From positions 26,162,877 through 26,226,876 of the forward strand of contig JAPWDM010000005.1 of the NCBI GenBank assembly GCA_035578155.1: 64,000 nt of DNA, read 5' to 3'. Every line of letters starts with the position of its first letter. Positions within the stretch are counted from its first letter, which is position 1. The position numbers and the translations under genes are program-made. Shown in pieces: positions 1 through 10,040 of the stretch. The notes beneath the pieces are model-generated. The model was given only the letters and a program-made list of their open reading frames with translations. It ran no database searches and was not told the origin of the DNA. The stretch comes from Brachynemurus nebulosus (taxonomy: Eukaryota > Arthropoda > Insecta > Neuroptera > Myrmeleontidae).

Positions 1-970
1 TATCAACATTTTAAACAGAGGAGCATCCAGCTCTCATATTAGCAGAGAATCACTTTTTTGGAGGAAAACTTTATAATGATTTTTCTTTGACATTAGTATC
101 TAAACTGGAATTAAAAAAATACTGAAATTCTTTGATTCCATTTAATAAAATAATAATTGAAAATTGACTGATTCGATTTCTCTAGTGATCCTACTCAATT
201 TTAAAAAATATTCCTATAAAAATCACAAAATTCCTTTTACAAATAAGACGGATTCGACCGAAATCCATTTTATAGTGATTCTACATGCTTAATTTTAGTA
301 AAAATAAAAAGAACGATTCCGAAAACCTATTATTCGTTTCTAGTTTCGTCATTCCATCATTTAATTATACGCTTTTGAGGTACTGAAAAATGTTAATAAA
401 CTTGAATGCGCCTTTAAATTAAAAAAAAAAAAATTGAAATCAAGCTTTGTGAGAAGCAATCAAGAAGTGATTTCAATTAGGGCGTTTGGTGAAATTAGGG
501 TAATATGAGTACAATTCTATTTTGACTATCAAAATGAAGAAATTCCCCTCAATAAGTCTTTTTTCCAGTGGTCCTACCTACATGACTGACATTGCTAAAA
601 ATGAAAATTATGACTTGAGAATGTACAATACGCTCCCAATTTCATTATTTCATTACGGTTCTTAAACCACTGGAAAATTTTAGTAGACTTAATGAGTCTC
701 ATAAATATGAATTCATGTCCCCACAGTCTTGACCTCCTTTTATCTCCTTAATAATCACCTCCCTGTATCACCACTTGATTCCGAATGGTCATAGAATTCA
801 GATTTTCGGACATAAAAGAAATCCTTATATCGCACCAAACATAAAGTCACAAAATCTGCACTGTTACCAAGTTTTAACAGCCTGAACCAATTACCAAAAA
901 TTCATCCATTAACAATCGTTCAAAGAAACCAAGCTAAATTTTCGCAAAGACTCAACGAATCTCAAAAGAT
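1..970. other. AT-rich intergenic DNA, no gene seen
   Basis: No open frame of useful length, no recognisable repeat ends and no RNA gene on either strand. There is a short poly(A) run near 420-432. This is the 3' flank of the minus-strand hAT-derived gene that follows. Confidence 0.5.
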
Positions 971-976
971 TTTATT
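971..976 (-). terminator. Poly(A) signal of the hAT-derived gene
   Basis: The minus strand reads AATAAA here, overlapping the TAA stop codon at 975-977. A canonical polyadenylation hexamer this close to the stop would give a very short 3' UTR. It supports the frame being a transcribed gene, though such hexamers are common by chance in DNA this AT-rich. Confidence 0.45.
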
Positions 977-2438
977 AGTCCTTTTCTTCATTATTATATA
1001 CTAACTTCAGTCGTTCTAGATACTCATCTGTAAGCGGGAACCGCTTTTTAAAGAAAAATGTTTTAAAAGTTGAAAATGAATTTTCCATATCACTACTAAT
1101 TAACAACGTATATTTCAGATGTTTCAAAATGGGCAAGTCCAGGCCTAGTTCAGCGGGTACATCTTGTTGATTACTATTTAAAATCCTGCTAATACGACAC
1201 ATCAAATTAAAACTGGGATTCTCTTGGAAAAGCACATCAAATTTCTTCCGTACTTTTTCTCCAATTTCACCACTTACTAGCTCTAATCCACTGTAAAGAT
1301 TATTCAAGATCACAAAGAATTCTTGTATCGTTAAATCTTTATATTTAAATTTTGTGACTGCCGCTGGAAAAATGCCAAAATTATTCTTGATAAACGTTAA
1401 ATCCTCTTTCAATTGGTCATAATTTCGAAAAATATCACTACTTTTTTTAGCATCAATAATGGAAATTACATCTTTTAAACCGTCCAAATGTTGTTCGTAA
1501 AATAAACACGAACTGATCCACGTGTCCCATTTTGTGGTTTTAAGATCAGGCGGAAGCGCAGTATTTGGCAAATGTTCATGATATATTTTTGCTCGAGCTG
1601 GGGCCTTGGAAAACATTCTTTTGACGGCCAACATCATTGTATCAACTGCGGCAAAATCTTGGCGAATACTTTCAACAATATTATTTAAAGTGTATACCAA
1701 ACAAGTGAAATGAATCAAATTTGGAAAACTTGTCTTCAAATGCTTCCCAGCATTTACCATATGCGGGTTCGGATCAGTAAGTAAGAAAAGTACTTTATCC
1801 TTATGATCCTCCAACGCGTTCATCCATAATTTTTGCAAGGCCATTTTCACAGTTTCAGCTACACTATCCCCATCAATCGTATTCAAAAGGACACATGAAA
1901 TTAAATAAGGACGACCACAAGGTGCATTACTGTTTAATTTTCGAACAATCACATTAACCAGAATGTGACCTTCAGTGGTGGGATCAATCATATCGCCCAC
2001 GGAAACCCATAGATAAGAATTTTGCAGTTCTTGTCGAATTTCATTTAGTGAATGCTCAAATAATCTCGGCAAATATTCTCTTGTTAAGGTGGATTCACTC
2101 GGGGCATTACCACTGCCGATACAGTATGTTTCCAAGAACAAACGAAACTGTGAATTTCTTAGACACTTCCACGATATTCTACTGGTGACCAACATTTTAA
2201 CTAAATCCATATTGAATTCATCCATATTCATAGATCCGGTACCTCTTTGATGTTTTAGAGAGTTCAAGTGACGATTAAAAAGATCATCTTTTTCAAATGG
2301 GATATTTGCTTTACACAGAGTACAGTAGACATTCGTACCATCATATTTTAACTCGGGATGATCTTTGATTCTTGATTGAGCTATTTCGGCTCGAGTTTGC
2401 CGTGGTTTGTACGGTCTTTCAAGATCATGCCAATCCAT
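975..2438 (-). CDS. hAT-transposase-derived zinc-finger protein (CGGBP1-like)
   Basis: A 487-residue uninterrupted frame, by far the longest in the window. Residues 39-63 form a BED-like zinc finger (C39, C42, H57, H63; CTLC and HLNSLKH). After it come hAT-like blocks: D149/D152 in the strand around SVGDMID, D222 in TDPNPHMVNAGKHL, a Trp block near 301-315 (TTKWDTWISS), and the C-terminal dimerisation region with E452 in SSDMENSFSTFK. The usual hAT C-x-x-H motif reads TCLVYTLNN (C246, Y249), so the histidine is replaced by tyrosine. The protein is somewhat short for an autonomous hAT transposase, and I found no convincing terminal inverted repeats or 8-bp duplications around it. The ATG context is good (A at -3, G at +4). 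It is either a relatively young, possibly immobile transposase copy or a domesticated DNA-binding protein of the CGGBP1/hAT kind. The superfamily is fairly sure; the cellular role is unknown. Confidence 0.8.
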   Translation of the reverse strand: MDWHDLERPYKPRQTRAEIAQSRIKDHPELKYDGTNVYCTLCKANIPFEKDDLFNRHLNSLKHQRGTGSMNMDEFNMDLVKMLVTSRISWKCLRNSQFRLFLETYCIGSGNAPSESTLTREYLPRLFEHSLNEIRQELQNSYLWVSVGDMIDPTTEGHILVNVIVRKLNSNAPCGRPYLISCVLLNTIDGDSVAETVKMALQKLWMNALEDHKDKVLFLLTDPNPHMVNAGKHLKTSFPNLIHFTCLVYTLNNIVESIRQDFAAVDTMMLAVKRMFSKAPARAKIYHEHLPNTALPPDLKTTKWDTWISSCLFYEQHLDGLKDVISIIDAKKSSDIFRNYDQLKEDLTFIKNNFGIFPAAVTKFKYKDLTIQEFFVILNNLYSGLELVSGEIGEKVRKKFDVLFQENPSFNLMCRISRILNSNQQDVPAELGLDLPILKHLKYTLLISSDMENSFSTFKTFFFKKRFPLTDEYLERLKLVYNNEEKD

Positions 2439-2508
2439 TTTCGTGTCAAGTAATTTTTTTTTTCTCTAATGCCTTACAAAAGTTGAGCACTTAAACATTT
2501 TTATACCT
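2439..2508 (-). promoter_or_regulatory. Probable spliced 5' leader with short uORF
   Basis: On the minus strand a pyrimidine-rich TTCTTTACAG ends at 2507, a good splice acceptor, so the mRNA leader may begin at 2506 after an upstream non-coding exon. The leader holds a 10-codon upstream frame (ATG at 2498, stop at 2466-2468, peptide MFKCSTFVRH). It is in frame with the main ATG but closed by TAG, which makes the ATG at 2438 the first usable in-frame start. Confidence 0.4.
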
Positions 2509-3715
2509 GTAAAGAATGAAAAATCTTTGTTAATTTAACAAAAGAGAACTAAAAGTTAAAAAAAAATCAAAATATTTCAAGAAGTCATTAGCTTAGTTGT
2601 TTTAAAATACTCATTTTTATAGAATTTTATAGAATTTATAGAATCATTGCTTTTATTTAGAAAAGCGACAACCTAAAATTTTTATAAAAATTTTAGGTTT
2701 GCACATCCAAACTGTCGTAAGTTTAATTTTAGCAGATATGATGCTCTGCTGTTAACTATCTTTTATATCTATACGATACTTTCGGTAAGCAGAGTAAATA
2801 ATTCTTCGTGGTGATAAAGTAAAACTAAACCGACCCGTAATATTATTCAATTAGTAAAAACTGACGAAGAAAATATTTTTATATTTTCATTATTTTCTAG
2901 TTCAGATGTACTCTAAGTACGTGTTCTAACCCATAAACTCAGGCAACACCATTTACAATAACTTGTTAACTCATTACCAAGGGACAATTCGATAAATTAT
3001 CGCCCACAAAAAAACAACAGACAATTGAAAAACAAACATGATAAAAACAAACAAAAAAAAAAAACTCATTTATACTGAATACCGATAGATGACACGCAGG
3101 TAGCTAGTTCCGGAGTTAGAGTTTGGATCATTCATAACGCGTATGAAATATTTATGAACAAAACGTTAACAGTCAATTTAAATAAAAATTGTGAGTTAGG
3201 GGGTTAGGCAAACACTAGGTGAAAGTAGTGTCATCTATAGTCACCATTCACAATAGATACACAACACTAGCTAGTAGAGGTCCAGTGAGACTACTTTATT
3301 TATAGCCATGATATATCATTTTTTATTAAAAAAAAAAAATGATAAAAAATAACATGTGATTATCCATCCTTCATCCCGAATCAAGAGACGGGTGGGGGGA
3401 AGCACATGACTGATTGTTCTTTTTATAGTTAAACTCATTTCAACGCTTCAAATAAAAAATTTGAAGACATCTTGACGTATTCATATACAACTTGTTTTTT
3501 CTAAGTTCACCAGACCCCGTTCTACCACGTAAACTGTAGTATTTATTTTGAAAAAATTATTACTGGAAAACATCTGCGAGGCCTCTCAAACCAAAACCGG
3601 TCACATATGTCTACCATAGTACACAACTGCTCATTGTAAAGACATTAAAATCCATAAACCATAAATATATAAACATTATTACTAGGTACATTACTACTAT
3701 CAACAAATATTCAGC
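2509..3715. other. AT-rich intergenic DNA, no gene seen
   Basis: Upstream flank of the hAT-derived gene. Several poly(A) runs (near 3050-3063 and 3330-3340) and short imperfect hairpins, such as AAAATTTTTA near 2675-2696. No coding or RNA feature recognised. Any promoter or first exon of the minus-strand gene should lie here, but I cannot point to it. Confidence 0.5.
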
Positions 3716-4475
3716 AATTATTCGGTATTCGGCCTATTCGGTCATTTTATGAATATCTGGTTGAATACCGAATACACAAAAACTATTTGGTCAAATACCA
3801 AGTAGTGGCAGTTTGGTCGAATATAAAGTTGAAAAAGTTGAGGGAACAAGTCTACCCACACTGTTAACTTCCCATTGGATGCTCCTTAAAGACTAGAGAC
3901 TACTGTATATAAAAAATTGTTTTTTCATTCCAGGGGCTCCTCCCCTCGAAACACCGACAAGGGCTTTGCCCCTTGTACCACACTGGAGGGCTTAGCCCCG
4001 AGTATCCCTCATCGAACAAACGATATCATCATTAATTTTTGAAGATATGAAAGAGGAAAAATTTTTCAGAAAAAGTTTTTAATTTCGTTTTTTTATTATA
4101 AAAAAGAAAGCACTAATCCGAATTCGCTGAAAACTTTATCCGGTCTTCATTTTTTAATTACGCATCTAATGAAATTAATCCGGAGTCGATATCATCATGT
4201 GTTCTCGAGATATGCGAGACGAAAGAAAATTCACGAAAGAACGAACAAACTAACGAACGTACACACAGACATCACGCTAAATACGATGGATTCGGATTCT
4301 AGTGACGTTAAAACGTGAGGATATGTCTAAATCAACGATTCGTAAAATCGGACCCATTACAATAACTCCCATACAATGGGAATTTAAAATAACCAAAAAA
4401 CATCCAAATAGTATTTGCCGAATATTCGGTATTCGAACAATGGCTGAATAAGGTATCCGTTACAAGCCTATTTAC
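3716..4475. repeat. Degenerate repeat with TATTCGG-rich ends
   Basis: Both edges carry diverged, roughly inverted copies of a TATTCGGTATTCGG-like sequence (3720-3810 and 4410-4465). The core has a GC-rich stretch with short self-complementary runs (GGGGCTCCTCCCC near 3935, AGGGCTTTGCCCCTTG near 3960, GGGCTTAGCCCC near 3988). It looks like an old transposable element of unknown class; no target-site duplication could be read. Confidence 0.4.
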
Positions 4476-4865
4476 CCGTTATTCTGCGCACTCCAACTTC
4501 TACTACTACCATTACCAAAGAGTCATTAAATTAGTATATTTATTACACGTACTCAAAAAATAGGGCACTTGACACAAAAGGTGGATTGCACAACAATACA
4601 GATAATTGAAAAAAAACTTTTCAAATTAGTTGACAGTTAATTTGACAGACATATTCGGTGATTCCCGTGATCGTTATTTTTGAAAAAAACGCTACGAAGC
4701 AATAAAAAAACCCTACTTAATATTATAGTTTGGGAATAAACTTTTTCAAAAGCTTGAAGTACGAAATCTGTTGTCGCAAATATTCTATATCGCTACTTCT
4801 CCTTGTGAACCTCGTATATCAAAAACTACATGTTTTAGGACACACAAAAAAGATTAAATACTGTA
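4475..4865. other. Short gap, nothing recognised
   Basis: AT-rich sequence between two repeat elements. The plus-strand open frame starting near 4730 reads out into the following palindromic element and has no recognisable domain. Confidence 0.4.
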
Positions 4866-4873
4866 TTTATATA

Positions 4874-5585
4874 CACGGTGGTCCAGAATTATGTACCGTA
4901 ATTGCTAGAGCTGATAGTACATTCAAAAATAATGGTACCTTTTCATGTATGCTTTTTTCCAAAACTCAATAATAAGGGAGATACACTCTGTAAAGGGATG
5001 AAACGAAAACCGTTTTTTCCTAAATATTTTCCAAACGCTTTTGAATAACGGATTGATATTTTAGGGAAACGTATTTTGCGTTCGGAGGATTAAATTTATG
5101 TTAACACTTATTCCACCACCATATGATTAAGGGGTGGTTTTGTGTTGCAGGTGTAAGTTATCAGGTCTTTTCTTTTTTAATTTACAATTATTTAAACAAA
5201 ATCTTTGACATTATGATTCCTCAGACAATTTTACGCAAAAAATGTATACTTATTACATTTCGATAAATAATACCGTTTTCGAGTAATTTAAAGTAGAAGT
5301 ATCTATTTCTAAATTATCCCCTAATCATAAGTGGTGGAATAACTGATACCATAAATTTAATTATCCTCAGGTTCATAAGCGCCCCTAAAATAAAAATCCA
5401 GTAATCAAAAGCGCCTAAAAAATTAAAAAAAGAAGTCAGTTTAATTTCACCCCTCTACATTTTACCCTTCTGCTTTATCTCCCTTATTATTGAGTTTTGG
5501 AAAAAAGTGTAGATGAAAAGGTACCATTATTTTGGAACATACTATCAGCTCTAGAAAATACGGTACATAATTCTGGACCCGCCTG
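4874..5585. mobile_element. Palindromic TA-flanked MITE, 712 bp
   Basis: The ends are inverted copies beginning CACGGTGGTCCAGAATTATG (left) and, read from the right, CAGGCGGGTCCAGAATTATG. Similarity continues inward for much of the element, so it folds into a long hairpin centred near 5220. TA dinucleotides flank it at 4872-4873 and 5586-5587, the pattern of Tc1/mariner-type insertions. No transposase is present. Confidence 0.75.
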
Positions 5586-5606
5586 TATATTATTTATACC
5601 TATCTA

Positions 5607-5824
5607 TGGTCCATTTCAGTTAAATTTAACCATGCTTCATCACTTATGAATTTAAGCAATTTCGCAATTTCCGTTTTCTGGGCTTTATCTCTTTCATTAT
5701 TGCACTTGCGTAAATTTTAAAAATGTTGTTTGTTTTTAGAAAAGAATAGAAGATTGATTTGTTTTGAATATAAGAATTATTTAATTTTTTAATTTTGACT
5801 CATGATTAATTGTATTTGAAATAG

Positions 5825-5826
<2 letters not shown>
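5607..5826. mobile_element. TA-flanked MITE, first of two copies
   Basis: About 220 bp between TA dinucleotides (5605-5606 and 5827-5828). Ends are TGGTCCATTTCA and, from the right, CCCTATTTCAAATAC. An inverted copy sits at 8781-8993, where it interrupts another MITE. The right edge abuts a (TA)n tract, consistent with insertion at TA. Confidence 0.65.

Positions 5827-5908
<82 letters not shown>
5827..5908. repeat. (TA)n microsatellite
   Basis: About 41 uninterrupted TA units, directly following a TA-inserting MITE and preceding a segment that is repeated after a second (TA)n tract at 6364-6432. Confidence 0.95.
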
Positions 5909-5910
<2 letters not shown>

Positions 5911-6002
5911 TAGCCAACATCAAAGGTGTAAGTAATTAGCATAAATCTTAAGTTCATAGTGATGAAAACACAGATTTAAATACGTTTGTTTTGTGTGTCC
6001 AA
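5909..6002 (+). repeat. Direct duplication, copy 1 (after (TA)n)
   Basis: Begins AGGTAGCCAACATCAAAGG and matches 6468-6563 with small differences. Both copies directly follow TA-rich tracts, so tract and flank were duplicated together or belong to one repeat family. Confidence 0.75.
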
Positions 6003-6179
6003 AAATTGGGATTTTTCAGATACGAGGTTCACAAAGAGGGGTAGCGATATGCTCCATATTTCCACATGCACGACTAATATATCTGTTTCACTCGTACAAA
6101 TATGTATGATTATATATTTAATGATAGTAGAGTGTAAAGAGATGTTATACTTCTGTTGAAAATAAATCTCGACTAATTA

Positions 6180-6359
6180 CAAATAATCATAAAATATGCT
6201 CAAGGGTCTGTCCACGACAAAAGGTCCGTAACATAAAATAAAAATTCGTCAAGTGCGTGTTTGACACGCACTAAGTAATATCGTCTCACATCAAAATCGG
6301 TTCAGTAGTTTCAGAGTTTATCCTAGCCAAACATTGTGATATGTGACATGAGACATGAG

Positions 6360-6363
<4 letters not shown>
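6180..6363 (+). repeat. Non-LTR retrotransposon 3'-tail-like segment
   Basis: Contains AAAATCGGTTCAGTAGTTTC followed by a stretch that runs into (TA)n. This wording is typical of 3' ends of insect RTE/CR1-type LINEs, which end in short microsatellites. No reverse transcriptase frame lies upstream, so at most a 5'-truncated fragment. Assigned from memory of the consensus. Confidence 0.35.

Positions 6364-6432
<69 letters not shown>
6364..6432. repeat. (TA)n microsatellite, second tract
   Basis: About 34 TA units, followed by a broken AT-rich stretch and then the second copy of the AGGTAGCCAACATCAA segment. Confidence 0.95.
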
Positions 6433-6440
<8 letters not shown>

Positions 6441-6467
6441 TTATCTGTATATATTTATATAATATAT

Positions 6468-6563
6468 AGGTAGCCAACATCAAAAGGTGTAATTAGCATA
6501 AATCTTAAGTTCATTGTGATGAAAACACAGGTTTAAATACGTTTATGTTGTGTGTCCAAAGCT
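6468..6563 (+). repeat. Direct duplication, copy 2
   Basis: Begins AGGTAGCCAACATCAAAAGG and matches 5909-6002. Shared words include AATTAGCATAAATCTTAAG and GTGTGTCCAAA. The offset between copies is about 560 bp. Confidence 0.75.
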
Positions 6564-6589
6564 TGGAGAGATTGGGACAGAAAACGAGC

Positions 6590-6940
6590 GATATGTATAT
6601 ATGTGTCCGCGCGATAACTCTCGAACGAAGTATCTAATATTTACGAAATTTGTTGAAAACATTGAAAGTCCCAAACCCTTGAATGAGTTCCTCAGCCAGA
6701 CACGTCGGATGCCAGGAACATGGTTTTTGTTCTTGTAAAAAATTAGTTTTTTGCCAAAATTTCCACGTATTCAAAAATTTTTGCTAAATTTCTTTACACC
6801 ATTTAAAAGAGGAGAAAAAATAACATAAAAAAGCTCTTTAAACTATTGTTCTATGTCAATTAGTTTCCGAGAAAAACGAATTTCTATAAACGGAAATTCG
6901 CTATGTTATGCAGAATGCTGCGACAGGGGTATTATATCAT
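6590..6940 (-). repeat. Unclassified dispersed repeat (family R1), copy a
   Basis: Shares ordered blocks with copies near 22.6, 30.4 and 49.9 kb, in reverse orientation here: a GATAACTCTCGAACGA block, an ACGAAATTTGTTGAAAAC block, a GACACGTCGGATGCC block, AAAGAGGAGAAAA, and a GCTGCGACAGGGGTAT block at the far end. Open frames across it (for example 6550-6738) are not conserved between copies, so it looks non-coding. Class unknown. Confidence 0.65.
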
Positions 6941-7164
6941 CTACTATTTGATTTTTCAAATTAATGTTTCCCAAGCCTAGCTTTTTAAATACAATAGTTT
7001 TCACCCATTAACGTTCGTTTTAAATGCAATAGTTTAAATACCAACATCTAAGGTCTATTGCAATTTAGCCATCTTTTATATATTGGGAGCAAGAAAAATC
7101 TTAATCATATCACAGCCGCATGTACCCTAACTCAAAAGAATAATTAACGATGTTTATTTGATTG

Positions 7165-7305
7165 TTCGGTTATTTTGTCGTACAGTTATTTTGTCGTTCG
7201 GTTATTTTGTCCACAGTTATTTTGTCTAAGTTTATCTTGTCATTCAGTTATTTTGTACACGGTTATTTGGTTGCGGTTATTTATCCACAGTTATTTAGTT
7301 GCGGT
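7165..7305 (+). repeat. 16-bp minisatellite (CGGTTATTTTGTC type)
   Basis: About nine degenerate units of roughly 13-17 bp, such as CGGTTATTTTGTCGTA and CAGTTATTTTGTCGTT. They decay towards the right (GGTTATTTGGTTG, CGGTTATTTATCCAC). Confidence 0.85.
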
Positions 7306-7406
7306 ACCGTTATTACCTATTAGTTATTACAAATAAAAGATAGAATTACCGACTGAGTGTTATTTTGCTATTATATACTAGATGGCAGTACAATCTAAAT
7401 TAGAGT

Positions 7407-7715
7407 AGAGTCCCTATAATAAATAGAGTCGTGACATGTGTGCTGAACGCTGATTGGTTCCGGCATTTTCTATCCAAAGTTTTCGTGAAATACATTGGAA
7501 ATAAATTAAATGTTAACAAAAAACCATTTAGTTTGACTTAGAAAGAATAATTAAATTAAAAATTTTTAATTGTTCATTAATTCATAACTTATTGACAATA
7601 ATTATGTACTCAAAAATATTTACTCAAACATGTGATAATTAATTTTGAAGCTTCCCGCTCTGTTTTGGATACAAAATGGATGACATGTCACGACTCTATT
7701 TATTATAGGGACTCT
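7407..7715 (+). mobile_element. MITE array copy 1 (~309 bp)
   Basis: Inverted ends AGAGTCCCTATAATAAATAG and its complement, each followed inward by AGTCGTGACATGT. Orientation A: GCTGAACGCTGATTGG at the left and CCCGCTCTGTTTTGG at the right. First of six adjoining copies. Confidence 0.85.
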
Positions 7716-7724
7716 AAATTAATT

Positions 7725-8024
7725 TAGAGTCCCTATAATAAATAGAGTCGTGACATGTCATCCATTTTGTATCCAAAACAGAGCGGGAAGCTTCAAAATT
7801 AATTATCACATGTTTGAGTAAATATTTTTGAGTACATAATTATTGTCAATAAGTTATGAATTAATGAACAATTAAAAATTTTTAATTTAATTATTCTTTC
7901 TAAGTCAAACTAAATGGTTTTTTGTTAACATTTAATTTATTTCCAATGTATTTCACGAAAACTTTGGATAGAAAATGCCGGAACCAATCAGCGTTCAGCA
8001 CACATGTCACGACTCTATTTATTA
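7725..8024 (-). mobile_element. MITE array copy 2
   Basis: Same element in the opposite orientation to copy 1, so copies 1 and 2 form a ~600-bp inverted pair around a palindromic junction (ACTCTAAATTAATTTAGAGT, 7711-7730). The right terminal repeat is cut short and runs straight into copy 3. Confidence 0.85.
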
Positions 8025-8329
8025 GTCCCTATAATAAATAGAGTCGTGACATGTCATCCATTTTGTATCCAAAACAGAGCGGGAAGCTTCAAAATTAATT
8101 ATCACATATTTGGGTGAATATTTTTGAGTATATAATTATTGATAATAAATTATGAATTAATGAACAATTCAAAATTTTTAATTTAATTATTCTTTCTACG
8201 TTAAAATAAATGGTTTTTGTTAACATTTAATTTATTTCCAATATATTTTACGAAAACTTTGGATACAAAATGCCGGAACCAATCAGCGTTCAGCAGACAT
8301 GTCACGACTCTATTTATTATAGGGAGTCT
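8025..8329 (-). mobile_element. MITE array copy 3
   Basis: Starts GTCCCTATAATAAATAGAG without the first bases of the terminal repeat. Same orientation as copies 2, 4 and 5. Carries variant bases shared with copy 4 (TTTGGGTGAATATTTTTGAG). Confidence 0.85.
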
Positions 8330-8340
8330 AAATTAGAGTA

Positions 8341-8647
8341 AAGTCCCTATAATAAATAGAGTCGTGACATGTCATCCATTTTGTATCCAAAACAGAGCGG
8401 GAAGCTTCAAAATTAATTATCACATATTTGGGTGAATATTTTTGAGTATATAATTATTGATAATAAATTATGAATTAACGAACAATTAAAAATTTTTAAT
8501 TTAATTATTCTTTCTATGTTAAACTACATGGTTTTTGTTAACATTTAATTTATTTCCAATATATTTTACGAAAACTTTGGATACAAAATGCCGGAACCAA
8601 TCAGCGTTCAGCAGACATGTCACGACTCTATTTATTATAGGGACTCT
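8341..8647 (-). mobile_element. MITE array copy 4
   Basis: Head-to-tail with copies 3 and 5, separated by the short spacer AAATTAGAGTA. Nearly identical to copy 3, suggesting local duplication rather than independent insertion. Confidence 0.85.
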
Positions 8648-8657
8648 AAATTAGAGT

Positions 8658-9180
8658 AGAGTCCCTATAATAAATAGAGTCGTGACATGTCGTCCATGTT
8701 CTATCCAAAACAGAGCGGGAAGCTTCAAAATTAATTATCACATGTTTGAGTGAATATTTTTGAGTACATAATTATTGTTATACCTCATTTCAAATACAAC
8801 TGATCATGAGTTATCGTTAAAAAATTAAATAATTCTTATATTCAAAGCAAATCAATCTTCTATTCTTTTCTAAAAACAAACTGCAAATCTAAAATTTACG
8901 TAAATGCAATAATGAAAGAGATAAAGCCAAGAAAACGGAAATTATTTAAATTCAAGGTGATGAAACATGGTTAAATTTAAGTGAAATAAACCATAATAAG
9001 TTATGAATTAATGAACAATTAAAAATTTTTAATTTAATTATTCTTTCTAAATTAAACTAAATGGTTTTTGTTAACATTTAATTTATTTCCAATGTATTTT
9101 ACGCAAACTTTGGATAGAATATGCCGGAATCAATCAGCGTTCAGCACACATGTCACCACTCTATTTATTATAGGCACTCT
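8658..9180 (-). mobile_element. MITE array copy 5, interrupted
   Basis: Same family and orientation as copies 2-4, split by a 213-bp insertion at 8781-8993. Removing the insert restores a normal-length copy. The right terminal repeat is slightly degraded (TATAGGCACTCT). Confidence 0.85.
8781..8993 (-). mobile_element. Nested TA-inserted MITE within copy 5
   Basis: An inverted copy of the 5607-5826 element. Flanking TA at 8779-8780 and 8994-8995. Uninterrupted sister copies read ATTATTGTCAATAAGTT at this point, so the empty site is known and the insertion duplicated a TA (ends uncertain by about 2 bp). Confidence 0.8.
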
Positions 9181-9195
9181 ACATTAGAGCATTAG

Positions 9196-9485
9196 AGTCG
9201 TGACATGTGTGCGGAACGCTGATTGGTTCCGGTATTTTCTGTCCCAAGTTTGCGTAAAATAGATTGTAAATAAATTAAATATTGACAAAAATCATTTAGT
9301 TTAACCTAGAAAGAATAATTAAATCAAAATTTTTTAATTGTTCATAAATTCATAACTTATTAACAATAATTATGTATTCAAAAACATTTACTCAAATATG
9401 TGATAATTAATTTTGAAGCTTCCCGCTCTGTTTTGGATAGAAAATGGCTGACATGTCACGACTCTATTTTTATTATAGGGACTCT
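9196..9485 (+). mobile_element. MITE array copy 6, left end truncated
   Basis: Orientation A like copy 1. The left terminal repeat lacks the CCCTATAATAAAT portion; the right end is intact apart from an extra T run. A leftover end fragment (GAATCCCTATAATAAAT) follows at about 9497-9513. Confidence 0.8.
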
Positions 9486-9690
9486 ACATTTATATAGAAT
9501 CCCTATAATAAATTTTATATCTCTTACTAATAAAAGATAAGGAAAAAGAATTTAAACAAAAATATTCTTAAATAATAACTATTATGTATTATATAACGGG
9601 GTATAGATATAAAATACCTGGGTATATAACCGGGTATAGTTACCTATATATTATTAAAATTAAAAGAATTTTACAGCAAACCTTTGAAAT

Positions 9691-10040
9691 GGGCCATTTC
9701 GTATCGGCGTAAGCCAAAGTCGCTTACTTTTATTTTTAATCACATTACACTTGTTTTGAAGCGCACTTGGCTTGCTTTTGAGATATTTGTATATTCCGGT
9801 CTCACTTTCCATGTTTTAGAGAGAAGGGTCAAGTATTAACGTTCGGTATACATCGTATACAGTATACGATGTATACCGAACGTTAATACTTGAGGCTTCT
9901 CTCTAGAAAGTCTAGAACATGGAAAGTGAGATAGGAATATACAAATATCTCAAAACAAGCCAAGTGCGCTTCAAAACAAGTGTAATGTGATTAAAAATAA
10001 GAGCAAGGGACTTCGGCTTACGCCGATATGAATTGACCCT
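9691..10040. mobile_element. Near-perfect foldback element, ~350 bp
   Basis: Two arms of about 165 bp are inverted copies around a short centre near 9860, where GTATACGATGTATACCGAAC mirrors its left counterpart. Ends are GGGCCATTTCGTATCGGCGT and, from the right, AGGGTCAATTCATATCGGCG. No coding capacity. A half copy lies at 63134-63293 in an AMBRA1 intron. Confidence 0.85.
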
